From: Streptomyces bottropensis ATCC 25435
GTDB taxonomy: Bacteria > Actinomycetota > Actinomycetes > Streptomycetales > Streptomycetaceae
Reading direction: 5' to 3'
Assembly (NCBI RefSeq): GCF_000383595.1
Contig: NZ_KB911581.1
Location: forward strand, 2,300,265 to 2,364,264
Length of the DNA stretch: 64,000 nucleotides
Translations under genes and position numbers: made by a program
Notes under the pieces: model-generated
Seen by the model: the letters and a program-made list of their open reading frames with translations, nothing else
The model's database searches: none
Told to the model about the DNA's origin: nothing
Shown: piece by piece, positions 56,639 through 64,000 of the stretch
How the letters are laid out: the number at the start of each line of letters is the position of its first letter
Numbering within the stretch: the stretch's first letter is position 1

Positions 56639-58159
56639 CTACCGTGCCTCCTGGTCGCTGTCCGGGACCCGCTCAGCCCACATCGGCAGCCGCTCCGCCC
56701 GCCGCCTGCCCGACCCGTTGCGCACGGTGGGCCGCTCGCCGCGGCCACGCGCCGCGCCGGGCGGCCCGTCCCACAGCGTGCCGTCGGTCCGGTCCCGTGG
56801 ATCGGGGTCGATCAGCACCACCCCGAGCACCGCGATGTGCTGGTCCGCGAGCTGCCGCGCCACGGTGTGCAGCCACGCGACACTGCCGTGCCCGGCACGC
56901 ACGACGAGCACCGTCCGGGTGCCGAGGTACCGCAGGTCGGTCCACGCCGTGCCGGGGGCCACCGAGCCGACGCCGATCCGGCGGTCCCCGGGCGGCAGGG
57001 CCTCCGCCTGCGCGCCGCCGACCACGACCGGCTCTCCCGGCTTCGGGCGGCGGCCCGAAAGCTGCCGGCCGGGCAGCCCGTCGACGACGACCACCGGTCC
57101 CTGGGCCGCCAGTGCTCCGGCGAGGTCCAGGGCGATCACGCTCGCGCCGCGCGCACAGCCCAGCTCCAGCAGCGACACCGGGTCCGTGGAGCCGCGGACG
57201 GCGCGGGTGAGGGAGAGGGTGAGCCGTGTCCGTGCCGCCCGGGTCCGGCGCCGCCGCCACAGCCGGGGCGAGCGGCGGGGCAGTTCCGTCAGCACCGAGG
57301 CGCCGAGGTGCGCGGCGATGTCCCGGCGCAGGACGGGTCGGTCCGCCACCACCGTGCCCACCGCGGCCACCGCGAGGCCGAGGGCGAGCCCGAGGACGAA
57401 CCCGATCGCCGCGTCGGTGGCGAGGGTCCGTGGCAGCGAATGCCGCACCGCGCGCGGCGCGTCCACGATCTGGGTGCCCGCGACGAGCTGGGGGGTGCCG
57501 ATGCGCGCCTCGGCGGCACGCTGGTCGAAGTCGGAGATGCGGGAGGTGAGTTCGGCCCGGCGGGCGAAGAGGGACTCCATGTCGGCCGACGCGCTCGGCC
57601 CGCTCTCCGGTGTGCCGTCCCCGATCGCCTTGTTGACCTTGGCGAGGTCGGACTTGATGCGGTCACGCTGGTCGAGCAGGGCCTTGGCCTCGGCGTTCGC
57701 GGCTTCCCGTATCCGCCTCACGTGATCGGCGACGAACGCGTCGGCCAGTGCCTTCGCGCGGGCCACCGCCTGCGTCTCGCTGTCCCCGGTCACCTCGATC
57801 TGCAGCATGTTGTTGGTCAGGCCGAGACCTTGGTAGTCCTCCATGAAGTCCTCGGGTTTCTCCGAGGAGCCGAGGGACTTCAGGGCCTGGCCGGCGATCC
57901 GGGTGGTCTGCAGCAGCGCGACGTCGGTGCGGATCAGCGTTCCGGGGTCGTTGGGCTGGTCCTCCTGGTGCGCCACCAGCACCTTGGTCACCGCGGTCGG
58001 CGGCGGAGGCAGCAGGACCGCCACCCCCGCGCCGCCGAGCAGCCCGAGCAGCGCCATGGAGCTCCAGAGCCGGCGTCGCCTGCGCACCGCCACCACCAGC
58101 CCCTGGAGGTCCACCAGCGGTGCGGCGGCCGACGGCTCCGCGGTCGTACTCGTCGTCAC
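56639..58159 (-). CDS. Wzz/CpsC-like chain-length protein with degenerate BY-kinase domain
   Basis: This 506-residue protein has two membrane helices (about 32-52 and 230-255) flanking a coiled-coil extracytoplasmic part (DHVRRIREAANAEAKALLDQRDRI). A cytoplasmic C-terminal domain follows the BY-kinase fold. Its P-loop position reads CARGASVIALDL, without the GK(S/T) of Walker A, and the Walker A' strand reads VVVVDGLPG, so ATP hydrolysis is doubtful. The GTG at 58159 has a GGGGAGG box and overlaps the second Wzz-like gene by four bases. It likely sets polymer length or anchors the export complex. Confidence 0.83.
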   Translation of the reverse strand: MTTSTTAEPSAAAPLVDLQGLVVAVRRRRRLWSSMALLGLLGGAGVAVLLPPPPTAVTKVLVAHQEDQPNDPGTLIRTDVALLQTTRIAGQALKSLGSSEKPEDFMEDYQGLGLTNNMLQIEVTGDSETQAVARAKALADAFVADHVRRIREAANAEAKALLDQRDRIKSDLAKVNKAIGDGTPESGPSASADMESLFARRAELTSRISDFDQRAAEARIGTPQLVAGTQIVDAPRAVRHSLPRTLATDAAIGFVLGLALGLAVAAVGTVVADRPVLRRDIAAHLGASVLTELPRRSPRLWRRRRTRAARTRLTLSLTRAVRGSTDPVSLLELGCARGASVIALDLAGALAAQGPVVVVDGLPGRQLSGRRPKPGEPVVVGGAQAEALPPGDRRIGVGSVAPGTAWTDLRYLGTRTVLVVRAGHGSVAWLHTVARQLADQHIAVLGVVLIDPDPRDRTDGTLWDGPPGAARGRGERPTVRNGSGRRRAERLPMWAERVPDSDQEAR

Positions 58160-59526
58160 CGTGCACCTCCCCGCGCGTCGTCGCCGACCGCGAGCGCCGG
58201 CGCCACGGCCTCCCGCGGAGGCCCGGCGGACCGGGTCGTCGTACGCGCCCGGACCGGGCCGGCGAGGACGATGCCGACGATCTCGTGCTTGGCGTCCGCA
58301 CACGCCTCGGCGATGCCGGCGAGCTCTCCCGCGGTCCAGCTGCCCGCGCTGAGCACGACCAGGACCCCCGACTCGCGGTCGCGGTCCGGCACCAGCGGCC
58401 GGGCCACCGAAACCCCCACCACCCGCAGCAGCGGATCGTTCTCGGCCTCGGCGACCAGCCGGTCGGCGGCCCGGCGGGCGGTCTCGTCGCCCTCGGGGAC
58501 GACGACCAGCAGCCGCCGGGGGATCGGCAGCTGTTCCCGCAGCCGGGTGCACACCCGGCGGTAGCGGATCTGTCTGCTGGCCTCGTCGCCGGACGTCCGC
58601 GGGGTCGGCAGGTCCCACCGGACGTCGACGCCCAGCAGCCGGCGCAGCAGGGCCCCGGGACCACGGCCCCCCGACCGCTGCGCGGTCCGTCCGCCGGGCA
58701 CGTCGACGGCGCCCAGCAGGTCCGAACCCAGCGCCGCGGCGATCTCCGCCTCGGTGCGCAGCCGGCGGCTCATCCGGGCGGCGACGAGATGGCCGACGAC
58801 CGTGAGCAGGAAGAACAGCAGGGCTCCGGCGGCGATGAGCTGGGTCCTGGTCGGCGGCGCCTCACCGACCGGCCGGGCCGCGGACCCCATGACGACCAGG
58901 TTGGCGGCCTGCTCGTCGGCCGGGTCGGCCTGGTCCAGCTTGTCGATGGCCTCCTGCAGCGCGGTGCGCAGCTTCGCCAGCTCGGTGCGGGTCTGCACGC
59001 TCTCCACGGTCTCCCCCGCACCGGCCTGCTCGGCCAGCTCGGTGATGCGGCGGCTGGTCCTCTTCACCGTCTGCCGCAGTGCTTCGGGCGCCCCCGCGTC
59101 GGGGTCGGCGCTGTCGCCCGCGACCTGCTTGGCGAAGGCGACGAACTGCCGGGCCACCTGGTCGGAGAGGCGCTGGGCGCGCTCGGGGGTGTCGGACGTG
59201 CCCGAGATCTTGATGATGTTCCCGTCGGTGGCCTTGGCGCTGACGTGCTCCCGCACCTCGCTGCCGTCGACCCCGGTCCAGCCGAGCGCGGTGGCCGCAC
59301 GGTCGACCACCACCGAACTCGTCGCGATCTCCGCCTGTGTCAGCAGCTCGCGTTCCTCCCACGCCCCGGGCAGCAGGACCGACGCCGACGTCGTGTAACG
59401 CGGCGGAAGCAGCAGGGAGGTGCCGTGGCCGACGAGCGCGCCCACCACGGTGAGGATGATGAGCAGCCGTCGGCGCCGACGGATAATCCGCCCGATCGTG
59501 ACCAGGCGTATCGTGTCATCGCTCAA
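58156..59526 (-). CDS. Second Wzz-like chain-length protein
   Basis: This 456-residue protein starts with a short basic cytoplasmic segment and a membrane helix (about 22-40), has a coiled-coil region (about 140-205), a second helix near 232-250, and a C-terminal cytoplasmic domain. That last domain has the order of a P-loop fold (RRLLVVVPEGDETARRAADRL), but no Walker A lysine motif. SGTSDTPERAQRLSDQVA is typical of Wzz proteins. The ATG at 59526 overlaps the GT4 stop. The pair of Wzz-like proteins probably forms a hetero-complex. Confidence 0.82.
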   Translation of the reverse strand: MSDDTIRLVTIGRIIRRRRRLLIILTVVGALVGHGTSLLLPPRYTTSASVLLPGAWEERELLTQAEIATSSVVVDRAATALGWTGVDGSEVREHVSAKATDGNIIKISGTSDTPERAQRLSDQVARQFVAFAKQVAGDSADPDAGAPEALRQTVKRTSRRITELAEQAGAGETVESVQTRTELAKLRTALQEAIDKLDQADPADEQAANLVVMGSAARPVGEAPPTRTQLIAAGALLFFLLTVVGHLVAARMSRRLRTEAEIAAALGSDLLGAVDVPGGRTAQRSGGRGPGALLRRLLGVDVRWDLPTPRTSGDEASRQIRYRRVCTRLREQLPIPRRLLVVVPEGDETARRAADRLVAEAENDPLLRVVGVSVARPLVPDRDRESGVLVVLSAGSWTAGELAGIAEACADAKHEIVGIVLAGPVRARTTTRSAGPPREAVAPALAVGDDARGGAR

Positions 59527-60863
59527 CTGCGCGGCCTCGTTCCCGGCCCGTCCGTGTCGCTCGCCGAGGCCGTACCGCTCGCCCCGTCTGTACCGCCGGT
59601 CGCGTCCGTACCGCTCACCCCGTCCGTCGTGTCGCTCACCGGGGCCGGGGAGCGGTCGCCGCAGGCCGCGGCGTACGCGGCGAGCAGCGACCGCTGGGAG
59701 TTGCGCCAGGAGAGCGCCCCGCCGATCCGATCCTGGCCGATCTTGCCCATCTGGGCCCGCTGCTCCGGATCGTCCATGAGCCGCGCGATGAGCCCGGCGA
59801 AGGCGGCCTCGTCGTTGGCCGGCGCGTAGACGGCGGCCTCACCGGCGGAGACCCGCGCCTCCCGGAGGTCGAACGAGACGATCGGCCGACCCATCACCAT
59901 GTACTCCAGCACCTTGTTCATGGTCGACACGTCGTTGAGCGGATTGTGCGGGTCGGGGGAGAGGCACACGTCCGCGGTGGACAGGTAGCGCGCCAGGTCG
60001 GCGTCCGGGATACGGCCGGTGAACTGCACCTGCTCCGCGAGCCCGAGCCGCCGGGACAGCTCCACCATCGCGTCGAAGGTGTCACCGGCGCCGACGAACA
60101 CCGCGTGCCAGTCGGTCCGTTCGACCTCGTCGCGCAGCTTCGCCAGCGCCCGCAGGGCGTAGTCGACGCCGTCCTGCGGGCCCATGACGCCGAGGTAGCA
60201 CAGCAGATACGGCTTGCCGCGCTTCAACTCCGGCTCGGGCGGCACGGGGTGGAACCGGTCGGTGTCGGGCGCGCTGCGCACCACGAAGACGTCCTCGGGC
60301 CGTTTGCCGCCGCGGCGCACGGCGACGTCCCGGTAGCTCTCGTTCGTGGCGAGCACGACGTCCGCGGCCCGGTAGGTCCGCCGCTCCAGCGCGCACACGG
60401 CCCGGTAGAGCAGGTCCTCGCCGCGGTCGAACCGCGACAGGTACAGCTCGGGCACCAGGTCGTGCTGGTCGAAGACGAAGCGCGCGCCGCGCCGCTTCAT
60501 CCACAGTGCGGGCAGGAACAGCAGGTCGGGCGGGTTGCAGGCGTGGACCACGTCGACCGGGCCGACCTTGCGGGCCAGCCTGACCGTGTGCCACAACGCC
60601 GAGCCGTACTCCCGCAGATAGCCGGACGGGCCGCCGGTGGCCGCGCGCAACGGGTAGCGGTGGATCCGCACCCCGTCGATCTCCGCCTCCGGCTCGGTGT
60701 CCCGCTTGGTCCCCTGCGGGCAGATGACGTGCACCGTCCAGCCCGCGTCGCGCAGCGTCGTGCACTCCTGCCACACCCGCCGGTCGAACGGCACCGACAG
60801 GTTCTCCACCAGAATCAGCGCACGCCGGTCCGGCCGGCCGTCACGCGTCGTGTCACCAGGCAA
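59523..60863 (-). CDS. Glycosyltransferase family 4 with repetitive acidic tail
   Basis: This 446-residue GT-B enzyme has LSVPFDRRVWQE and VVHACNPPDLLFLPALW at the N-terminal half. The GT4 donor domain reads LCYLGVMGPQDGVDYALRAL and STMNKVLEYMVMGRPIVSFDL. The last 40 residues are a low-complexity tail of Ser, Thr, Asp and Gly built from imperfect DTTDG/GTDATGG-like repeats. The start is probably a TTG at 60863 that overlaps the dehydrogenase gene by 11 bases, because the next in-frame GTG lies inside the conserved fold. It adds a sugar to the lipid-linked unit. Confidence 0.87.
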   Translation of the reverse strand: MPGDTTRDGRPDRRALILVENLSVPFDRRVWQECTTLRDAGWTVHVICPQGTKRDTEPEAEIDGVRIHRYPLRAATGGPSGYLREYGSALWHTVRLARKVGPVDVVHACNPPDLLFLPALWMKRRGARFVFDQHDLVPELYLSRFDRGEDLLYRAVCALERRTYRAADVVLATNESYRDVAVRRGGKRPEDVFVVRSAPDTDRFHPVPPEPELKRGKPYLLCYLGVMGPQDGVDYALRALAKLRDEVERTDWHAVFVGAGDTFDAMVELSRRLGLAEQVQFTGRIPDADLARYLSTADVCLSPDPHNPLNDVSTMNKVLEYMVMGRPIVSFDLREARVSAGEAAVYAPANDEAAFAGLIARLMDDPEQRAQMGKIGQDRIGGALSWRNSQRSLLAAYAAACGDRSPAPVSDTTDGVSGTDATGGTDGASGTASASDTDGPGTRPRS

Positions 60864-62169
60864 GGCCCATGTACCCCGGTTCGGTCCGGCGCGCGTCGGC
60901 GTCGGGAAGGTGGACGAGATCGACGATCACATGGCCGTCGCCGTGGGGCAGTGCCGACAGCACCTCCGGGTCCCTGGTGCCGACCAGGAGCACGTCGGCG
61001 TGTTCGAGCACCTCGTCGACGGAGTCCGCGAGCAGCTGCGCGAGGTGCGGCAGCCGGGTCTCGATGTACTCGCGGTTCGCGCCGAGCAGCCGGGACAGGC
61101 TCACGTTGGCGTCGTAGATCTTCAGGTCGTACCCCTTGCCGAACAGCCTCTCCGCCAGTTCGACCAGCGGGCTCTCGCGAAGGTCGTCGGTGCCGGGCTT
61201 GAAGGACAGCCCGAACAGTCCGGCCCGGCGTTTTCCGGTGCGCTCGACCATCTCCACCGCGCGCTGCAGATGGTCGGCGTTGGAGGGCAGCACATGGGAC
61301 AGGATGGGCACCGAGACATCGGCCCGCTGCGCCGCGTGGACCAGGCTGCGCAGGTCCTTGGGCAGGCACGAGCCGCCGAAGGCGAAGCCGGGCCGCAGGT
61401 AGGCGGAGCTGATGTTCAGTTTGCGGTCGGCCAGGAACACGTCGATCACCTGGTGCGAGTCGACCCCGAGGGCCTGGCACACCGCGCCCAGTTCGTTCGC
61501 GAAGCCGATCTTGAGGCCGTGGAACGCGTTGTCCGCGTACTTGATCGCCTCGGCCGTCGGGACCGGCACCCGGAAGACCTCGCCGGGCAGGCCGTCGTAC
61601 AGCGCCAGTACCGCGTCGCCGCTCGCCGGGTCCAGCTCGCCGATGACGGTCTTGGGCGGGTCGAAGAAGTCCCGCACGCTCGTGCCCTCGCGCAGGAACT
61701 CCGGGTTGACCGCGACCCCGACGTCCACCCCGGCCGTGCCGCCGACGTACTTCTCCAGGATCGGCACCAGCAGGTTCAGACAGGTGCCCGGGAGCATGGT
61801 GCTGCGGAACACGACCGTGTGCCGCCCGCCCCGCTCGGCGAGCGCGGCGCCGATCTCCTCGGTGACCCGCTCCAAGTAGGTCGTGCACAGGCTGCCGTTG
61901 GGCTCCGAGGGCGTGCCCACGCAGACCAGCGACACCTCGCTGTCCATGATCGCCTCGCGGACGTCGGCGGTGGCGCGCAACGCCCCGGTCCGCACGACCT
62001 CGGCGATCATTTCGCCGATCCGCTCCTCCACCACCGGGGCCCTGCCGTCGTTGACCAGGTCCACCTTCACCTGGTTCACGTCCACCCCGACGACCTCGTG
62101 CCCCATGCTGGCCAGGCACGCGGCCGACACACAGCCCACATAGCCGAGCCCGAAAACGCTGACTCTCAT
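60853..62169 (-). CDS. AlgD-like GDP-mannose 6-dehydrogenase
   Basis: This 438-residue NAD-dependent sugar-nucleotide dehydrogenase has FGLGYVG at the N-terminus, VCVGTPS and PEFLREG. The catalytic Cys268 is in RPGFAFGGSCLPKD. The C-terminal half, GLSFKPGTDDLRESPLVELAERL and GANREYIE, follows AlgD more closely than UDP-glucose dehydrogenases in my reading. It would oxidise GDP-mannose to GDP-mannuronate in two NAD-dependent steps. This suggests a uronic-acid polymer and fits the heparinase-fold and beta-helix proteins. A UDP-glucose substrate cannot be excluded. The ATG at 62169 starts it. Confidence 0.88.
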   Translation of the reverse strand: MRVSVFGLGYVGCVSAACLASMGHEVVGVDVNQVKVDLVNDGRAPVVEERIGEMIAEVVRTGALRATADVREAIMDSEVSLVCVGTPSEPNGSLCTTYLERVTEEIGAALAERGGRHTVVFRSTMLPGTCLNLLVPILEKYVGGTAGVDVGVAVNPEFLREGTSVRDFFDPPKTVIGELDPASGDAVLALYDGLPGEVFRVPVPTAEAIKYADNAFHGLKIGFANELGAVCQALGVDSHQVIDVFLADRKLNISSAYLRPGFAFGGSCLPKDLRSLVHAAQRADVSVPILSHVLPSNADHLQRAVEMVERTGKRRAGLFGLSFKPGTDDLRESPLVELAERLFGKGYDLKIYDANVSLSRLLGANREYIETRLPHLAQLLADSVDEVLEHADVLLVGTRDPEVLSALPHGDGHVIVDLVHLPDADARRTEPGYMGLAW

Positions 62170-62263
62170 GACCCGTTCCTCCCCCCAGGCAGGCCCCCAC
62201 GGCCTGCGGTCCGCGCGTCGGCGGCACGGTCGGGTTGCAGTCCCCGGCACAGTCCCCGGCACA

Positions 62264-63742
62264 TCAGTAGGCCCCCTGCCCGTGGATCACCGCGCGCAGC
62301 GTCTTCCAGAGGATCACGCTGTCCAGGGCGAGCGACCAGTCCTCCACGTACCGCAGGTCCAGCCGCACCGCCTCCTCCCAGGACAGGTCGCTGCGTCCGC
62401 TGATCTGCCACAGACCGGTGAGGCCGGGCTTGACCAGCAGCCGCCGCCGGATGTCCGGGCCGTACGCGGCGGACTCCTCCGGCAGCGGGGGCCGCGGACC
62501 GACGAGCGACATCGATCCGGTCAGCACGTTGAGGAGCTGGGGGAGTTCGTCGAGCGAGTACCGGCGCAGCACCGCCCCCACCCGGGTCACCCGCGGATCC
62601 CGGCGGAGCTTGAACAGCGGGCCGGCGCCCTCGTTGCGGTCGGCCAGCGCGTCGCGCACCCCGTGCGCGCCGGCGACCATGGTGCGGAACTTGAGAATGG
62701 TGAACTCGCGGCCGTCCTTGCCGACCCTGCGCTGGCGGTAGACCGCCCCGCCTCGGCTGTCCACCAGCACGAACAGGGCGACGAGGGCCATCAGCGGCGC
62801 GAACAGCAGCAGCAGAATCGTTGCGCCTATGCGGTCGACGACCTCTTTGACCGCCCGGCGGCCCCCGGTGAAGGTCGGCATGCTGACCCGCAGCAGCGGG
62901 ATCCCGAGCACCGCGTCGACGTGCAGCCGGGGGCCGGCCACCTCCATCAGCACGGGGGCCACGACCATCTCGGCGTCGCTGCCCTCCAGGTTCCAGGCGA
63001 GGCGCTGCAGCCGGTGCGGTGACCAGTGCGGGTCCGGGGTGACCGCGACGACGCGGTAGCCGTCGCGGCGGACATGGCCCGCGACGTCCGCCAGCCGGCC
63101 GACGACCGGCACTCCGTCCAGATACTCACCGCCGAACCCGAGTCCGTCCGTGGTGCACACCGCGTCCACCCGCCAGCCGAGGTGGGGGAACTTGCGGGTG
63201 CGGGCGATCAGATCGCGCACGGTCGCCGGGCTCCCGGCGGCGAGCACCGGTCTCAGACAGCGGCCTTCCTTTCGCTGTCTGTGCAGCGAAAGGCGCAGCA
63301 GATATCGCACGGTCATGGTGACCAGCGCGATCGCGGGAATCGCGACGAAGATCCACAATTTGATGTTGCGCGAGGTGAGAGCGATTCCGCCCAGAGCCAG
63401 TACGACGGTCGCCGTGAACAGCGAGCGTCCGAGCCGGCGGAATTCCTCGGCACCCTGGCCGAGCACGGCGGGAGCCCAGGCACGGCTCACCGCGAGCGCA
63501 CCCAGCACCAGAAGTTCGGTGCCGAATGCCAGAATTCCCCACTTCTCGTGCCAGTTGGCCGCGTCCCGGGCCCCGAAGAAATTGCCGATCGCCGCCACCA
63601 CGGTGGCCGTGGCCACGGTGTCGCTGGTGATCACGGTACGTCGGTACCGCTGTTCCCACTCGATCGTGGTCCGGCTGATGGCCCCGTCCGCCAGACGCCC
63701 CCGCGCCGACGGAAACGGGCTGACCAATTCCCCTTGCCGCAC
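62264..63742 (-). CDS. Polyprenyl-phosphate sugar-1-phosphate transferase (initiating PGT)
   Basis: This protein of about 492 residues has an N-terminal membrane part with four or five helices, a CoA-binding-like middle, another helix (about 315-335), and the C-terminal bacterial sugar transferase domain. That domain has EFTILKFRTMVAG, FKLRRDPRVTRVG, YSLDELPQLLNVL and SLVGPRPPLP. It moves a sugar 1-phosphate from a nucleotide sugar to undecaprenyl phosphate and so starts each repeat unit. The GTG at 63742 has a GGGGGG box nearby, while a GTG at 63787 is an alternative. It is the first gene of the 21-gene run. Confidence 0.9.
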   Translation of the reverse strand: MRQGELVSPFPSARGRLADGAISRTTIEWEQRYRRTVITSDTVATATVVAAIGNFFGARDAANWHEKWGILAFGTELLVLGALAVSRAWAPAVLGQGAEEFRRLGRSLFTATVVLALGGIALTSRNIKLWIFVAIPAIALVTMTVRYLLRLSLHRQRKEGRCLRPVLAAGSPATVRDLIARTRKFPHLGWRVDAVCTTDGLGFGGEYLDGVPVVGRLADVAGHVRRDGYRVVAVTPDPHWSPHRLQRLAWNLEGSDAEMVVAPVLMEVAGPRLHVDAVLGIPLLRVSMPTFTGGRRAVKEVVDRIGATILLLLFAPLMALVALFVLVDSRGGAVYRQRRVGKDGREFTILKFRTMVAGAHGVRDALADRNEGAGPLFKLRRDPRVTRVGAVLRRYSLDELPQLLNVLTGSMSLVGPRPPLPEESAAYGPDIRRRLLVKPGLTGLWQISGRSDLSWEEAVRLDLRYVEDWSLALDSVILWKTLRAVIHGQGAY

Positions 63743-64000
63743 AGAACCCCCCAAGGTTCCCAGTGGTTCGACGTGTTCGCCGCACACTGTTTCCGCGCCC
63801 CGGGAGGCCCCCGCCCCCCGCAGTGTCCCTCCCCTCGGGAGACCCCCGCCCCCGCGTCGCGCTGTTTCTCCCCCGGGAGGCCCCCGCCTCCCGCGCCCAT
63901 GCCGTTCCGGATTTCGGGGCGCGCGTGAACCCTCGGAATCCGGGGTGCTCCCGGCACCCGTAGCCCCCTCCCGGGCTGGCGAATGATCATCCCCACGTCC
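63743..64000. promoter_or_regulatory. Leader/promoter region of the polysaccharide run
   Basis: No gene is recognised between the sugar transferase start and the right edge. The region should hold the promoter of the minus-strand polysaccharide operon. It contains the tandem repeats listed separately and small inverted repeats near 63906-63942 (CCGGATT with AATCCGG) and 63943-63960. Confidence 0.5.
63785..63893. repeat. Three degenerate 35-38 bp tandem repeats upstream of the polysaccharide run
   Basis: Three units share a CTGTTTC- or CAGTGTC-like head and a CGGGAGGCCCCCGCC-like core. The cores start at 63801, 63836 and 63874. The last core (63874-63893) is itself an eight-base stem with a CCCC loop, and the first two are imperfect versions. 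They lie 60-150 bases upstream of the GTG at 63742, where a leader RNA or upstream regulator sites would be. Confidence 0.7.

Noticed and set aside
54306-57725. A 1139-codon plus-strand open frame
   Set aside because: It is antisense to the bi-domain oxidoreductase, asparagine synthase-like and Wzz-like genes, which have full motif sets on the minus strand. Its own sequence has no domain pattern.
63785-63893. CRISPR-like array
   Set aside because: The three units are tandem and degenerate without unique spacers of constant length, and no cas genes are present.

Overview
The window is very GC-rich, with dense, strand-switching, short-spaced genes, frequent GTG starts, ATGA/GTGA start-stop overlaps, SARP regulators, ANTAR and MEDS signalling proteins and a type II polyketide synthase. 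All of this fits the chromosome of a Streptomyces or a close relative. No rRNA, tRNA, CRISPR array, transposase or integrase was seen.

Region 1 (1-4443) is a decaying signalling patch. It holds a MEDS-STAS protein cut by the left edge, two adjacent paralogous GAF-ANTAR proteins, and the wreckage of at least three genes: a frameshifted SpoIIE/PP2C phosphatase tail, a short-chain dehydrogenase with several frameshifts and a stop, and the C-terminal end of a CBS protein.

Region 2 (4444-35277) is a complete aromatic (type II) polyketide gene cluster of about 28 genes. The core is KS-alpha, KS-beta/CLF, ACP, an ActIII-type ketoreductase, a two-domain aromatase/cyclase and an ActIV-type metallo-beta-lactamase-fold cyclase. 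A KSIII-like protein and a dedicated acyltransferase point to a non-acetate starter unit. Tailoring enzymes are two luciferase-like monooxygenases with a flavin reductase, an FAD monooxygenase, an Old-Yellow-Enzyme homologue, an ABM monooxygenase, a SnoaL-fold protein, a second ketoreductase, two MDR quinone reductase-like proteins, an amidohydrolase and an APH-like phosphotransferase. Regulation and transport are three SARPs (one AfsR-like), a MarR/MFS divergent pair and an amino-acid ABC importer. From memory of published clusters, this inventory matches the rishirilide (rsl) family, which uses an isobutyrate starter. Six intergenic regions carry TGGA/TCCA half-sites in strict 11-bp phase, a strong candidate for the SARP operator that unites the cluster.

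Region 3 (35486-36205) is a single PAP2 phosphatase gene that converges on region 4.

Region 4 (36213-63742) is a run of 21 genes, all on the minus strand and mostly overlapping or a few bases apart. Together they encode a complete Wzx/Wzy-type exopolysaccharide pathway: polyprenyl-phosphate sugar transferase, AlgD-like GDP-mannose dehydrogenase, three glycosyltransferases, two Wzz-like chain-length proteins with degenerate kinase domains, polymerase, flippase, pyruvyl transferase, heparinase-fold lyase, beta-helix lipoprotein, asparagine-synthase-like amidotransferase, bi-domain oxidoreductase, and a nucleotide-sugar branch (cytidylyltransferase, C-methyltransferase, epimerases, PIG-L deacetylase, DUF4910 protein, PLP aminotransferase). 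Upstream of its first gene lie three degenerate 35-38 bp tandem repeats.
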